DNA of 64,000 bases, taken from the NCBI GenBank assembly GCA_905236675.1, contig CAJOND010000005.1:1-64000 (forward strand). Reading direction: 5' to 3'. The position numbers and the translations under genes were made by a program. Positions 7,082 through 17,106 of this stretch are shown in pieces. How positions within the stretch are numbered: position 1 is the stretch's first letter; each line of letters opens with the position of its first letter. The notes beneath the pieces are model-generated. The model was not told where the DNA came from. It did no database searches and worked only from the letters and a program-made list of their open reading frames with translations. The stretch is from Candidatus Rifleibacteriota bacterium. GTDB taxonomy: Bacteria > Muiribacteriota > Ozemobacteria > Ozemobacterales > Ozemobacteraceae.

Positions 7082-9439
7082 CTAGAAACTATCAAAGATG
7101 TCTTTAGGGTGAAATCCCTTTCGCTCAAGCTGACACTTTTCTTCAAAAGCTTTTCTAGTAATTTCATCTGATCTAAGAGGGTCATCGCCTACTATTGAGT
7201 CGAAAATAGTATATGCTTCATCTTCTTTTAACTCATGTTTACAACACATTCCTAACATATAAAGGAAAAAATCTTCAGAAACGCTTTTGCGTTCGAAATC
7301 ATAGTTATATGAACGAAGTCCTTCTATCGCGGCCCATTTTAGTTCGTAGTATTTCCAACTTTCTATAGCAGCCTGACAGATGTAATAATATATTTTAGGG
7401 TTATTGGGTGCAAAATCTAAGGCTTTTTGACCTTCTGATAATAGATCAGCAAAGAATCCAGAATTCATATAGTTGCGTAGCAATTTTAAATATTCTTTTT
7501 CTTTGATTTTATTTGATTCTCCACCATCTCTTAATTGAGATAATATACGGTTTACGTCAATATTAATATTATATGAGGAATCAATTTCGTTTGTTTGTTT
7601 TAATAGTGATAAGGCGTCTTCGTATTTGCCTTTCTGTTCATTTAATCTTGATAATTTATAATAGGGTGCTGCAAAGCGTTGTTCTGTAGGAACAATTTCT
7701 AATAGATCTATAGCCAAGTTATAAAGTCTTGAAGTTGGTTTTGATTGATCAATATCATTATAAATTAAAGAGTCTCCAAGGATTGTGAAGAAATAAGGCA
7801 AATAACTGAAATCGTCCATTTCTTCACAAGCATTTAATGCTTTAAAACAGAGTTCTTTTTCTTCTATGTACAGAGCGTCAGAAAAATCTTTAACAAAAAC
7901 CATTCTGAAAATATAATCAATATTTCTTTTATTGCTTTCATAAGCAGCATTATATTCCTTGAAAGCTTCTTCATATCTGGTGTGATCAAAAGCAAGGTTG
8001 CCATCGTTGTAGTGTTTTTGGGGAAAGTTGTTTTTATTATCTATACCAGCCTTTTTATCTTCTAAGCATGTAATATGGTAATCTACTTTGAATGATTTTG
8101 CCAATTCGGAATCAACCCTTTTAATCTTTTCGTAATATGAAATAGCCTCATCGTATGATTCCATGTCTTCATAACATTTTGCAATATTGTAAAAGAATGC
8201 ACAAGGATTAGAAGAAGTTTCTGCTGCTTTTCTGAAATAATTTATAGCTTTTTCAAATTCTTTTAACTCGGAATATGCGATTCCTAACTGGTTATAAGTA
8301 TTACATAAGTCTTTCCCTGTTTCCAATGCAATTTCTAATTTTTCTTTCAAGACTTCTATTGTTTCTCTGGTATCTTTACTTTGTTTTTTCTCTTTCATAA
8401 GGTTTTTTACACTTCTTATTTTGTCAAACATAAATAAATTCTGCTCTGGAAGCAGTTTCCTGACTTCTTTGTAAGCTTCAATTGCTTCAGAATATTTGTT
8501 TTGAAATATTAAATTATCTGCATTTAAGAAAATTTTATAAGCTTCTATTAAAACTTCTTCTGGATGACGTCCAATACTCTCTCTAAAATAATGTTCTATG
8601 TTTTTCATCATATTTTTATGGTCTTCTTCATCTTTTGTTAGGCCAACTTCAACTTTTTCTCTTACATTATATAAAAATTCACGAATATTACTTGAGTAAT
8701 TTTCACCTTTATCTTTTACAACTGATTCGATTAATTCTAATGCTGTTTTGTATTGACCTAGATAATCATAAGAATAAGCAAGATATTCTTTTGCTTGATA
8801 ATAATGGAAAGAGAAAGGTTCAGAAGAATCAAGTGCTTTTTGGAAGTATTCTAAGGCTTTTTTATAATTTTTTTCCTCAAAGTAATAGTATTCTCCTATA
8901 TAATAATAAATGCTGTCGTTTTCTATTTTTATATTATTGTCGTTAGGAAGATTAAGACAAAGTTGAGCAACTTCTACCCCTCTTTTATTATGACCACGTA
9001 AAGCATTCCAGTTATAGACTTTAAATAATCCATAAGCTATTTCAAGATTATCTGGTAAAAGCCTTAGGGCTCTTTCATAATACTTTGCAGAGAGTTCATT
9101 AGAAAAAGTAGCAACGCGAGATATATCTACAGAAATTATAAAAAGTTTATAGCCAATTGAACGATATATTTTTGCTTTTTCTGAGTCAGGTAGAGATTTA
9201 ATATGTTTATTCAGGTTAGAAATACAATATTTATTCGCATAATCATCGATTTTTAATATTTCTCGTTTTGCCTTTTCGACTTTATACTTTCTAGCTATTA
9301 ATTCTATTTTAGGGAAGTAATGTATAGGAATTTCAGCATCTAATGCATTAGTTAAAAATTCGTTAGCGGATTTTTTCATTTTTCCTAGAGAATCTGAAAC
9401 TTTTGAAGTTATATTATCAATATTATTCAAGAAAGACAT
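7082..9439 (-). CDS. Large TPR-repeat protein
   Basis: The 785-residue protein is built mostly of tetratricopeptide repeats. Clear TPR helices occur near residues 190-230 (YYYFEEKNYKKALEYFQKAL) and 390-480 (AYSELKEFEKAINYFRKAA, then EDMESYDEAISYYEKI), with weaker repeats towards the C-terminus. There is no signal peptide or membrane segment, so it is likely a cytoplasmic scaffold for protein-protein contacts. Its 5' end overlaps the upstream acetyltransferase gene by 17 bp, which implies translational coupling. The partner is unknown. Confidence 0.8.
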   Translation of the reverse strand: MSFLNNIDNITSKVSDSLGKMKKSANEFLTNALDAEIPIHYFPKIELIARKYKVEKAKREILKIDDYANKYCISNLNKHIKSLPDSEKAKIYRSIGYKLFIISVDISRVATFSNELSAKYYERALRLLPDNLEIAYGLFKVYNWNALRGHNKRGVEVAQLCLNLPNDNNIKIENDSIYYYIGEYYYFEEKNYKKALEYFQKALDSSEPFSFHYYQAKEYLAYSYDYLGQYKTALELIESVVKDKGENYSSNIREFLYNVREKVEVGLTKDEEDHKNMMKNIEHYFRESIGRHPEEVLIEAYKIFLNADNLIFQNKYSEAIEAYKEVRKLLPEQNLFMFDKIRSVKNLMKEKKQSKDTRETIEVLKEKLEIALETGKDLCNTYNQLGIAYSELKEFEKAINYFRKAAETSSNPCAFFYNIAKCYEDMESYDEAISYYEKIKRVDSELAKSFKVDYHITCLEDKKAGIDNKNNFPQKHYNDGNLAFDHTRYEEAFKEYNAAYESNKRNIDYIFRMVFVKDFSDALYIEEKELCFKALNACEEMDDFSYLPYFFTILGDSLIYNDIDQSKPTSRLYNLAIDLLEIVPTEQRFAAPYYKLSRLNEQKGKYEDALSLLKQTNEIDSSYNINIDVNRILSQLRDGGESNKIKEKEYLKLLRNYMNSGFFADLLSEGQKALDFAPNNPKIYYYICQAAIESWKYYELKWAAIEGLRSYNYDFERKSVSEDFFLYMLGMCCKHELKEDEAYTIFDSIVGDDPLRSDEITRKAFEEKCQLERKGFHPKDIFDSF

Positions 9440-9944
9440 TCTTATTCTCTCTATTTACTATTATTTTTTGAAAAGCTAATCGTGGGTTTCCATCTAACAG
9501 GTAGATTGTGCCACAATACTTAAACCCGTTTTTTGCTAACAAATGACGCATTATAGAATTGTCTTCATGAGTATCAATTCTTATATTTGCAACAAACTTT
9601 GAGCAATAATCTAAAACAATGTTCATTATTCCTTTATATTCGCCACTGCTGGCGATTCTGTGTATTGTTCCATATTTTTCGTCATTTAACCATTTTCCCC
9701 CTTCAATATAGCTATATGTAGGGTCGGGGCCGATTATAAAAGCAAAAGTGGCCACAATAGTATTCTTTTCATTTTCAACAACATAGCTGTTATTGTTTTT
9801 TATATCAGCAATAACAGCTTTTTCAGAAGGGTATCCAACCGGCCATTGCTTGAAATTGCCACTTTCTCGCATTATTTCTCTAGCTTTGGCAAAAATCTGC
9901 ATTACCAGCTGAATATCTTTCTCTGTTGTTTTTCTTATATTCAT
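9423..9944 (-). CDS. GNAT-family N-acetyltransferase
   Basis: The 173-residue protein starts MNIRKTTEKDIQLVMQIF, the usual opening of GNAT acetyltransferases, and keeps the family length. It has the central beta strands (YVVENEKNTIVATFAF), a GEYKG loop at the expected acetyl-CoA pyrophosphate position, and the late segment LLAKNGFKYCGTIYLLDG. The substrate is not predictable. The ATG directly abuts the stop of the upstream CoA-disulfide reductase gene and the 3' end overlaps the TPR gene, so the three genes form one operon. Confidence 0.8.
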   Translation of the reverse strand: MNIRKTTEKDIQLVMQIFAKAREIMRESGNFKQWPVGYPSEKAVIADIKNNNSYVVENEKNTIVATFAFIIGPDPTYSYIEGGKWLNDEKYGTIHRIASSGEYKGIMNIVLDYCSKFVANIRIDTHEDNSIMRHLLAKNGFKYCGTIYLLDGNPRLAFQKIIVNRENKNVFLE

Positions 9945-12329
9945 TTAAATAAACAAATTGGAATTTGCATTGCTGCTGGCATCAATGTAGCTGGCTACAC
10001 CGCCTATTTCTATTCCGTCTATTAGTTCTTCTTTTGTTAAGCCCATAACATCCATGCTCATCTGACAGGCAATAAACTTGATTCCACTCTTATGAGCATC
10101 TTCGATGAGTTCTTTTAAAGAAGAAACATTTTTGTTTTTCATTACTCTTCTCATCATCATAGAGCCAAGACCGCCCATATTCATCTTAGAGAGAGTAAGT
10201 TTATCAGCACCCTTTGGCATGAGCATTCCAAACATTTTGTCCACAACGTTTCCTTTTCTGACTGACACGTTGTCTTTTCTTAGAATATTTAAGCCCCAGA
10301 AGGTGAAAAAAAGAGTTACTTCTTTTCCTGCTGCTCTAGCTCCATTAGCAATAATGAATGCAGCCATGGCCTTATCTAAATCGCCTGAAAATACGACTAT
10401 TGTCTGAGCATTTTTATTGTCTGTCTTTGCTAATGATTTCCCGCCTTTTTTTATCGTTGCGGAAATAATCTGCTTGTCTTTTTCCAGATTTACAAGTGTA
10501 TTGCCAGTGGTTCGGCACCAGGCTTCGATGTCAGCATAAAAGCCTTTGTCGGTAGAAGTTACTTTAACCATTTCGCCTTCTTTGATTTTTGCAATGTTTT
10601 CGGCAACTTTCATTATTGGACCAGGACACTGCAAACCACAGGCATCAATATTTATAGCAACAGCATTAGTTGATTCTGTTTTTGGTGCTGTTTGCTGAGA
10701 TTGAACAACTTTTGTTTCTGACACTTTGTAATTATTATTTTTTTCTAATTCTTTATAGAGCTTAATCCCACCCATAAAGGTATAAACATTATCGAAACCG
10801 TTTTGAGTAAGTATTCTGGAAGCAACATAGCTTGTGTAGCCAGTGTTACAAAGCAAAATTACTTTTTTGTCTTTTGGAACTTCATTGGTTCTGTTTCTTA
10901 ATTGTTCAATAGGAATATTGATAGCACCTTCTATTGTTTTTACTGCGAAAATATTGGCGGGTCTTACATCAATAACATAAGAATCTTTTAAATCTTCATA
11001 ATAAGCGGGTTTTACAAAACCTCTTAAAATATTGTCTGCACACATCCCTAAAACATTTACAGGGTCTTTGGCTGATGAAAATGGCGGGGCATAACAAAGT
11101 TCGCTATCTAGTAGGTCTTGAACATCTCCATCATTTCTCATTATAGAGGAAATAACGTCTATTCGCTTTTCAACGCCTTCCTGACCAACCGCCTGAGCTC
11201 CGAAGATCTTTCCTGCATTGTTAAAAAGAAGCTTGAAGAAAATCTGAGTAGAATTGGGGTAATATCCTGCATGAGAGTTGCCAAAAGTCAGAACCTTTTT
11301 ATATGTCATTCCAAGCTTTTGAAGTATTTTTTCGTTATAGCCGACACAGGCTACAGTATAATCGAAAACCTTTAATACAGAGGTTCCTTGAGATTTTTTA
11401 TATTGTGATTTTATGTTGCAAATATTATCGGCTATTATTCTACCTTGACGGTTAGCAGGCCCAGCCAATGGAATCAAACCAACACTGTCATCTACAAAAT
11501 TCTTTATTTCAATACTGTCACCGCCAGCATAGATGTTTTCATCAGAAGTCTGCAAATGGTCATTAACTTTGATACCGCGATTTGTTTCCAGACCGCAATT
11601 TTTAGCAAGTGTAATTTCTGGTCTAACGCCAATTGCTAAAATAGCAATTTCGTAGGGAACTTTTTTCCCTGAAGTAAGTAGAACTTCTTTTTCAGTAAAG
11701 CCTTTAACACCATCAGATGTAAATAATTCAACATTGTTGGCTCTTAATTCATTTTGTGCAAAGGCTGCTATTTCAGAATCAACAGGTGCCAAAATCTGAT
11801 TTGCCATTTCAATAACTTTGGTGTTAATTCCGAGATGAGCAAGGTTTTCAGCCATTTCTATGCCTATAAAGCCACCGCCGATTACCACAGCATTTTTGAC
11901 ATTGTTATTTTTAATGTAAGCTTTGATGTTGTCGGCATCAGCCAGATTTCTTAAAGTGAAAATATTTGGGTTGTTAATGCCTTCTAACGGCGGTTTGATT
12001 GGGTTAGCTCCTTGAGTCAAAACCAGTTTATCGTAATAGAATTTTCCATTATTGGAAACTACATATTTTTCTTCACGATTGATTTCCGTAACTTCAGTAT
12101 TAAGGCATACATCTATATTGAAAGTTTCTTTGAATTTTTGCTGATTTGAGACAAGTATTCTTTCTCTTTCAGCTATTACGCCAGAACAATAGTATGGAAG
12201 TCCACAATTTGCTATTGATACTTCATTTGTTTTTTCTAAAATACAAATATCAGCTTTTTCATCTAAGCGTCTTAATCTTGTTGCACAACTTGCGCCACAG
12301 GCACCACCGCCAATAATGATTACTTTCAT
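9945..12329 (-). CDS. CoA-disulfide/persulfide reductase with rhodanese, TusA and DsrE domains
   Basis: This 794-residue fusion has four parts. Residues 1-440 are an FAD/NAD(P)H disulfide reductase (GGGACGASC at the N-terminus, redox Cys42 in NCGLPY). Residues 450-550 are a rhodanese with Cys494 in the LLCNTGYTS loop. Residues 560-635 are a TusA-like domain with Cys568 in CGLQCPGP. Residues 650-794 are a DsrE-like domain with Cys755. All four thiols expected for passing sulfane sulfur are present. The family reduces CoA disulfides or persulfides and moves sulfur between domains. A strong AAGGAG precedes the ATG. The gene diverges from hslO, a redox-controlled chaperone, and heads an operon with the GNAT and TPR genes. 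Confidence 0.9.
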   Translation of the reverse strand: MKVIIIGGGACGASCATRLRRLDEKADICILEKTNEVSIANCGLPYYCSGVIAERERILVSNQQKFKETFNIDVCLNTEVTEINREEKYVVSNNGKFYYDKLVLTQGANPIKPPLEGINNPNIFTLRNLADADNIKAYIKNNNVKNAVVIGGGFIGIEMAENLAHLGINTKVIEMANQILAPVDSEIAAFAQNELRANNVELFTSDGVKGFTEKEVLLTSGKKVPYEIAILAIGVRPEITLAKNCGLETNRGIKVNDHLQTSDENIYAGGDSIEIKNFVDDSVGLIPLAGPANRQGRIIADNICNIKSQYKKSQGTSVLKVFDYTVACVGYNEKILQKLGMTYKKVLTFGNSHAGYYPNSTQIFFKLLFNNAGKIFGAQAVGQEGVEKRIDVISSIMRNDGDVQDLLDSELCYAPPFSSAKDPVNVLGMCADNILRGFVKPAYYEDLKDSYVIDVRPANIFAVKTIEGAINIPIEQLRNRTNEVPKDKKVILLCNTGYTSYVASRILTQNGFDNVYTFMGGIKLYKELEKNNNYKVSETKVVQSQQTAPKTESTNAVAINIDACGLQCPGPIMKVAENIAKIKEGEMVKVTSTDKGFYADIEAWCRTTGNTLVNLEKDKQIISATIKKGGKSLAKTDNKNAQTIVVFSGDLDKAMAAFIIANGARAAGKEVTLFFTFWGLNILRKDNVSVRKGNVVDKMFGMLMPKGADKLTLSKMNMGGLGSMMMRRVMKNKNVSSLKELIEDAHKSGIKFIACQMSMDVMGLTKEELIDGIEIGGVASYIDASSNANSNLFI

Positions 12330-12439
12330 TGCTCGCTCCTTAGTTTATTATAAAAATATATTATCATATTTAGATAACTTACTCTATATTTCTAGTTTTT
12401 TTAGGAAGTGAAGCGGTATTTATTTATATCAAACTCAAC

Positions 12440-12468
12440 TTGTATTTTTATTAACATTATTTTATAAT
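12440..12468 (+). promoter_or_regulatory. Sigma70-type promoter for hslO operon
   Basis: TTGTAT at 12440-12445 and TATAAT at 12463-12468 are separated by 17 bases, the ideal spacing. The predicted transcript start near 12475 leaves a short leader before hslO. No operator was recognised. Confidence 0.6.
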
Positions 12469-12495
12469 CCCATAAACTAAAAAAAGGAAATGAAA

Positions 12496-13371
12496 ATGGA
12501 TCAGCTTGTTTATGGGTTTTCAAAATCCAAAGGTATTTCACTAACTTATGTCGATGTTACGGAAGCTGCAAAAAAATTAGAACAAAAACATCTATCAGGA
12601 CCAACGGCAGGAAGATTTTTGGCTGAAGCATTGGCTTCTGTTGCTGTTTTGTCGGCAGATTTAGGTGACAAAGACGAAAAAATATCAATACAGGTTCGAG
12701 TAACAGGTCCTGTTGGTGGTTGTGTTACTGATGCTTCTCGCGAGGGTAATTTACGCGGTTATTCTCAGATAAAGATTCTTAATGATTATGATTCAAAAGA
12801 ATCTACAGAAATAAAAGAAATAGTTGGTGAAGCAGGCGAACTTACTGTTATTCATTCTAATAACAGGAAAATGCTTGATAGTCAGCAGATAAGATGCGAT
12901 CCGTTTAATTTCAAATATGCAATTGCTCGTTATTTCAATGATAGAAAAGCAATTCCTACTGCAATAGAAATAGTTGCTAAAAGCCAGGATTTTAAATTAG
13001 AAAAAGCCTATGCTTTAAAAATGAGTAGAACAAGTGAAGGCAAATCAGAAGACTTTGTTCCTTTGTTGGAAAGATTTAATGACCATACCATCGAAAAAGC
13101 ATTGTCTCAAAATGTAGACATTAAAATAATGGCAAAAAGTCTTGGCTTAGATGATCTTCAGATAATAGAAAGCAGACCATTGACAGCAAATTGTACTTGT
13201 AGCTACGAAAAAGTAATAAATTCTGTATCCTGTTTACCAGTAGAAGATTTAACAGAAATTATAGAAAAACGTGAGGAACCAGAAGTTACTTGTCATTTTT
13301 GTAGTACAACCTATAAGGTAAAGACGGAAGAAGTTGTTGCACTTCTTAGAAAGAAACAGAATAATAAATGA
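12496..13371 (+). CDS. hslO: Hsp33 redox-regulated chaperonin
   Basis: The protein has the Hsp33 fold sequence throughout and the four zinc-binding cysteines near the C-terminus: a C-T-C pair followed about 40-50 residues later by C-H-F-C. In this family oxidation releases zinc and activates holdase activity in the cytoplasm. Two ATGs are possible, at 12490 and 12496. The AAGGAA ribosome site ends one or two bases before the first but about seven before the second, so I chose 12496 (291 residues). The stop overlaps the xth start by four bases (ATGA), giving tight coupling in a three-gene operon. Confidence 0.93.
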   Translation: MDQLVYGFSKSKGISLTYVDVTEAAKKLEQKHLSGPTAGRFLAEALASVAVLSADLGDKDEKISIQVRVTGPVGGCVTDASREGNLRGYSQIKILNDYDSKESTEIKEIVGEAGELTVIHSNNRKMLDSQQIRCDPFNFKYAIARYFNDRKAIPTAIEIVAKSQDFKLEKAYALKMSRTSEGKSEDFVPLLERFNDHTIEKALSQNVDIKIMAKSLGLDDLQIIESRPLTANCTCSYEKVINSVSCLPVEDLTEIIEKREEPEVTCHFCSTTYKVKTEEVVALLRKKQNNK

Positions 13372-14177
13372 AAATTGTAACCTTTAATGTTAACGGTATT
13401 AGATCTAGACTACATCAGATTAGAGCTGTGATAGATAAATATGATCCAGATTTAATTGCTTTACAGGAAACCAAATGTTTAGATGAGGTTTTCCCAACTT
13501 ATGATATAGAAAGAATGGGTTATCATAGCGAAATGTTTGGGCAGAAAGGTTATCATGGTGTTGCAATACTTTCAAAAAAAGTTCCGTATAAAGTGCAAAA
13601 AGGCTTTTCTACCGACAATGAAAACTCTCAGAAACGTTTTATATCTGTAGAATATGATTTTATAGGTAAAGAAAAGTTTACCTTTATGAATGGCTATTTC
13701 CCACAAGGTGAAAACAGAAGCCATCCTGAAAAGTTTCCTTGTAAAAGAAAATTTTATGCTGATTTATTGGAGTTGTTAAAGAATAACTATAAACCAACTG
13801 ATAATGTATTAATCGTTGGTGACATGAATGTGGCTCCAAATGATAAAGACATAGGTATTGGCGAACAAAACGCAAAAAGATGGCTTCAAACTGGTAAATG
13901 TTCCTTCCTTCCTGAAGAAAGAGAATGGGTTCAGGCACTGTTAGATTGGGGAACCTCTGATATGTATCGAGTTATGTACCCAGATTCGACAAAGCTAAGT
14001 TGGTTTGATTACAGAAGCGGCGGTTTTGAATCAGACCCAAAACATGGTTTACGTTTGGATTTGTTGTTAGGTACAAAAACAGTGTTGGATTCATGCGTTA
14101 GAATTGAAATAGACCATGAAATTAGAGGGATGGATAAACCTTCTGACCATTGTCCTGTAATTGCTGAATTTGAATGA
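13368..14177 (+). CDS. xth: Exodeoxyribonuclease III (AP endonuclease)
   Basis: At 269 residues this matches the ExoIII/ExoA family. It opens MKIVTFNVNGIRSRL and contains the catalytic motifs LQETK (metal-binding Glu), GDMNVAPNDKD (Asp and Asn) and the final SDHCPV (Asp-His). The enzyme cleaves abasic sites and removes blocked 3' ends during base-excision repair. It overlaps hslO by four bases upstream and the FAD protein gene by four bases downstream, so all three should be co-translated. Confidence 0.94.
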   Translation: MKIVTFNVNGIRSRLHQIRAVIDKYDPDLIALQETKCLDEVFPTYDIERMGYHSEMFGQKGYHGVAILSKKVPYKVQKGFSTDNENSQKRFISVEYDFIGKEKFTFMNGYFPQGENRSHPEKFPCKRKFYADLLELLKNNYKPTDNVLIVGDMNVAPNDKDIGIGEQNAKRWLQTGKCSFLPEEREWVQALLDWGTSDMYRVMYPDSTKLSWFDYRSGGFESDPKHGLRLDLLLGTKTVLDSCVRIEIDHEIRGMDKPSDHCPVIAEFE

Positions 14178-15766
14178 AGATATTAGTTAGACAAATAGAA
14201 GTTCCCTTAGATTTTAGTCAAGCAGTAGTAATAAATGCTGTTGCTTCAAAACTTAAAGCAAATCTTAGGGAAATCAAAGCAATTGAAATTATTAGAAAAA
14301 GTCTTGATGCCAGACCCTGGCGTAAGGCACCTGTCTACATATTGGCAGTAGAAGTTGATTACCTTGGTAAAATCAATTTAAAAAAATTGCCTTCCAACGT
14401 TGAAGAAGTTGATGAAAAGCATATTGATAAAGATTTGGATTTATCAAAAGCAAAGCAACTTTCTTCAAGACCAGTGGTGGTAGGTGCCGGTCCTGCTGGC
14501 TTAATGGCTGCATTGCTCCTTGCTCGTGCCCTATTAGAACGAGGTAGCAAAGCTGAAGATAGAAGTGATACTGTTAAACAATTTTGGGAAAATGGCAAGC
14601 TCAATTTAAATAACAATGTTCTTTTTGGAGAGGGTGGGGCAGGCCTTTTTTCTGATGGAAAGCTTACAGCTAGAAGCAAAGATAGAAGACGAATAAGATT
14701 ATTTTTTGAAGAACTGGTAAAAGCTGGAGCTGATTCAGATATACTTATAGAGGCAGAGCCACATTTAGGTAGTGATATACTCTTAAGAATAATACCTAAC
14801 TTAAGAAATGAAATAATATTAAATGGCGGTGAAATTCGTTACAATACTGCTTTAACCAGTGTAAAAATAAACAATAATTGCATAGAGTCAATATATGCAG
14901 GTAATGAAGAGATAAAAACAGATTATTTATTGCTTGCTACTGGTCATAGCGCTAGAGATGTGTATTGGCTTCTAGCCTCTCAGAATGTCTCTATGGAAAC
15001 TAAACCTACTGCTATTGGTATCAGATTAGAAGTGCCTCAAAAGCAAATCAATAAATCTCAATTTCGACAATTTGCAGATAATTCAAAAATTGGTTCTGCT
15101 AGCTATAAATTAACCCGTAAGGCTGAAGATGGTGTTAGAGCCTGTTATTCATTCTGTATGTGTCCTGGAGGGCAGGTAATTGCCTGTGCTAATGAAGAAA
15201 ATGCACTTACTACGAATGGAATGAGCTTATCAAAGCGTGATGGTAAATACGGCAATGCTGCATTTATTGTTCCTGTAGAACCATCTGACTATATGTCAGT
15301 TAAAAATACTGAAAAATATGAAGTGCTTTCTGGAATCAGTTTTCAAAAAAATATAGAAGAGAAAGCTTTTGTTAGTGGTGGAAGCAACTTTTCTGTTCCT
15401 GCAATGAATTTAAAAGACTACTTGAATAAAAAGAATACAAAAATCCTTCCAGAAGACAGGTCTTGTCTGCGCTCTGTTCCCGCTTCATTTGATGATATAC
15501 TTCCTGATTTCGTTAATAGAACATTAAGACATCAGATTCCTCATATGTTAAAGGAATTAAATAATGTTAATATTGATGATGCTATTATTTATGCTGCAGA
15601 AACTAGAAGTTCCAGCCCTGTTAGAATTCTTAGAGACAATAATTGTGAATCTGTAAATGTTAAAGGTCTTTTCCCAATAGGGGAGGGTGCTGGTTATGCT
15701 GGTGGGATAGTCAGTTCTGCGGTAGATGGTATGAAAGCCGCAGAAAGCATTTTAGGAATCAATTAA
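14174..15766 (+). CDS. FAD-dependent oxidoreductase (COG2509-like)
   Basis: The 530-residue protein has an N-terminal ferredoxin-like alpha/beta region (about 1-95), then the dinucleotide-binding motif VVVGAGPAGLMAALLLARA near residue 100, and a C-terminal FAD-closing motif GEGAGYAGGIVSSAVDGMKA. This layout matches the conserved but poorly characterised FAD-dependent dehydrogenase family COG2509. The reaction is not known. It is the last gene of the hslO-xth operon (ATGA overlap), which hints at a link to redox stress. A weak AT-rich inverted repeat at 15772-15787 separates it from the convergent transporter. Confidence 0.85.
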   Translation: MKILVRQIEVPLDFSQAVVINAVASKLKANLREIKAIEIIRKSLDARPWRKAPVYILAVEVDYLGKINLKKLPSNVEEVDEKHIDKDLDLSKAKQLSSRPVVVGAGPAGLMAALLLARALLERGSKAEDRSDTVKQFWENGKLNLNNNVLFGEGGAGLFSDGKLTARSKDRRRIRLFFEELVKAGADSDILIEAEPHLGSDILLRIIPNLRNEIILNGGEIRYNTALTSVKINNNCIESIYAGNEEIKTDYLLLATGHSARDVYWLLASQNVSMETKPTAIGIRLEVPQKQINKSQFRQFADNSKIGSASYKLTRKAEDGVRACYSFCMCPGGQVIACANEENALTTNGMSLSKRDGKYGNAAFIVPVEPSDYMSVKNTEKYEVLSGISFQKNIEEKAFVSGGSNFSVPAMNLKDYLNKKNTKILPEDRSCLRSVPASFDDILPDFVNRTLRHQIPHMLKELNNVNIDDAIIYAAETRSSSPVRILRDNNCESVNVKGLFPIGEGAGYAGGIVSSAVDGMKAAESILGIN

Positions 15767-15808
15767 AGTTTGAAAAATTAATTTTTCTTTGTACAATACT
15801 AAACAGAA

Positions 15809-16738
15809 TCAGATTAAGGAAGCCAGGTAAAATACTGTCGGAGCTGTAATAATAGTAGCGATAGTAGTTAATGCAATCAGTTGTGCAGCTTCTGTTCCAT
15901 CGCCGCCATATTCTTGAGCAAACATACAGGTTGCGCTGCCAATAGGCATACAAGTCATTATCTGAAATATTCCTATTATTTTTGAATCAAAAGACAATTT
16001 CTTGGAAAGAATAATCATTAAAAGAGGAACTAAAAACATAAAAGTAAATACAAATAAAAGATACTCTTTTTTTAATAGAATATTTTTTATTTTGGTCTTA
16101 GCAAGGAAAGCTCCGACTACAACCATAGACAAAACAATGCACGCTTCACCTGTATAGTTGAAAAAAGAAACAATAGGAGAAGGCATTTGTATATTAAAAG
16201 CGAAAATAATAATAGATATAATTGCACTAATAGTGCCAAGATTAAAAATTTTAGCTAAATTTAATCTTGTTTGTTTATTTCCATAATTAGAACAAAGATG
16301 AATCCCATAAGTGTAAGCAATTATATTAAAACCTAGAATATAAAAAGCTACGAATACAATATATTCAGTTCCTAGCACTTCTTTAACTATGGGTATACCC
16401 ATGAATCCTACATTGGGTAATAAAATTAACATTCTGTAAAGATAAGAACGATTGTCTTTGCATTTTATCGCAAAAACATAGAGATACCCTAATAGAAATA
16501 ATAAAAAATAAAATGATAAGACAAGAATCAGGTTTTGATTTATAATTTCTATGGAAAAATTCAATCTTTTACCAGCTACACCACTAATCATTAAAAAAGG
16601 ATTAAGGATTTTAACTACCAGACTTGAAAGTTGAATATATCCTTTGTCATCTAGAATTTTTGTATGGTATGCGATATAGCCAATTAACATCATGGCTAAA
16701 AGTATGAGCAGCTGCTGAAAAAGTATGTTGTAATCCAA
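15809..16738 (-). CDS. AEC-family auxin efflux carrier-like transporter
   Basis: The 309-residue protein is almost entirely hydrophobic with about ten predicted membrane segments. Its N-terminus (LMIGYIAYHTKILDDKGY and then LSSLVVKILNPFLMISG) and the middle LPNVGFMGIPIV segment are typical of the AEC/membrane transport protein family. Members move organic acids or similar anions in the inner membrane. The substrate is not predictable. It starts two bases after the NIF3-like gene, so the two are in one transcript. Confidence 0.85.
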   Translation of the reverse strand: MDYNILFQQLLILLAMMLIGYIAYHTKILDDKGYIQLSSLVVKILNPFLMISGVAGKRLNFSIEIINQNLILVLSFYFLLFLLGYLYVFAIKCKDNRSYLYRMLILLPNVGFMGIPIVKEVLGTEYIVFVAFYILGFNIIAYTYGIHLCSNYGNKQTRLNLAKIFNLGTISAIISIIIFAFNIQMPSPIVSFFNYTGEACIVLSMVVVGAFLAKTKIKNILLKKEYLLFVFTFMFLVPLLMIILSKKLSFDSKIIGIFQIMTCMPIGSATCMFAQEYGGDGTEAAQLIALTTIATIITAPTVFYLASLI

Positions 16739-16740
16739 TT

Positions 16741-17070
16741 TTACAATCCTACTTCCAATAAAGGTATTGCATTTATTACAGGCTCTTCATATGGATGAAT
16801 AGATTTAATTGCTTCAATTGTGCTCTTTAAATTTTCAGATTTAATGGTTACTTCTACTTTGTATTCTTCTTCTTCACTAATTTTATTATGTTCGCCAATA
16901 TAAGGTTTTGTACCCTCTAAGGGTCTCCAGGTTCCTATTACCTTAGAGTAGGAAAGGCAAGAATCATAATTCCCAATATGACCAGCATCTATTTTTTGCA
17001 AGAGGTCTTGTAATTGCTTAAAGTGACTCTCAGGAATAAATATTTCTAGTTTTATATATTTGAATTGCAT
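16741..17070 (-). CDS. Small NIF3/CutA-like protein
   Basis: This 109-residue cytoplasmic protein shows the pattern of the stand-alone alpha/beta domain found inserted in NIF3/YqfO proteins. It opens YIKLEIFIPESH, has a central GHIGNYDSC..S segment, a GTW(R)P..GTKP.IG stretch, and ends HPYEEPVINAIPLL. The domain resembles PII/CutA folds. Its function is not established in any organism I can recall. It sits two bases upstream of the AEC transporter gene. Confidence 0.75.
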   Translation of the reverse strand: MQFKYIKLEIFIPESHFKQLQDLLQKIDAGHIGNYDSCLSYSKVIGTWRPLEGTKPYIGEHNKISEEEEYKVEVTIKSENLKSTIEAIKSIHPYEEPVINAIPLLEVGL

Positions 17071-17106
17071 TTATTTGCCCTTTTTTATTATTCTACCATT
17101 TATTTT

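Noticed and set aside
8635-8946. Plus-strand ORF of 103 codons
   Set aside because: It is antisense to the TPR gene and its Leu/Tyr/Phe-rich product reflects the complement of TPR codons.
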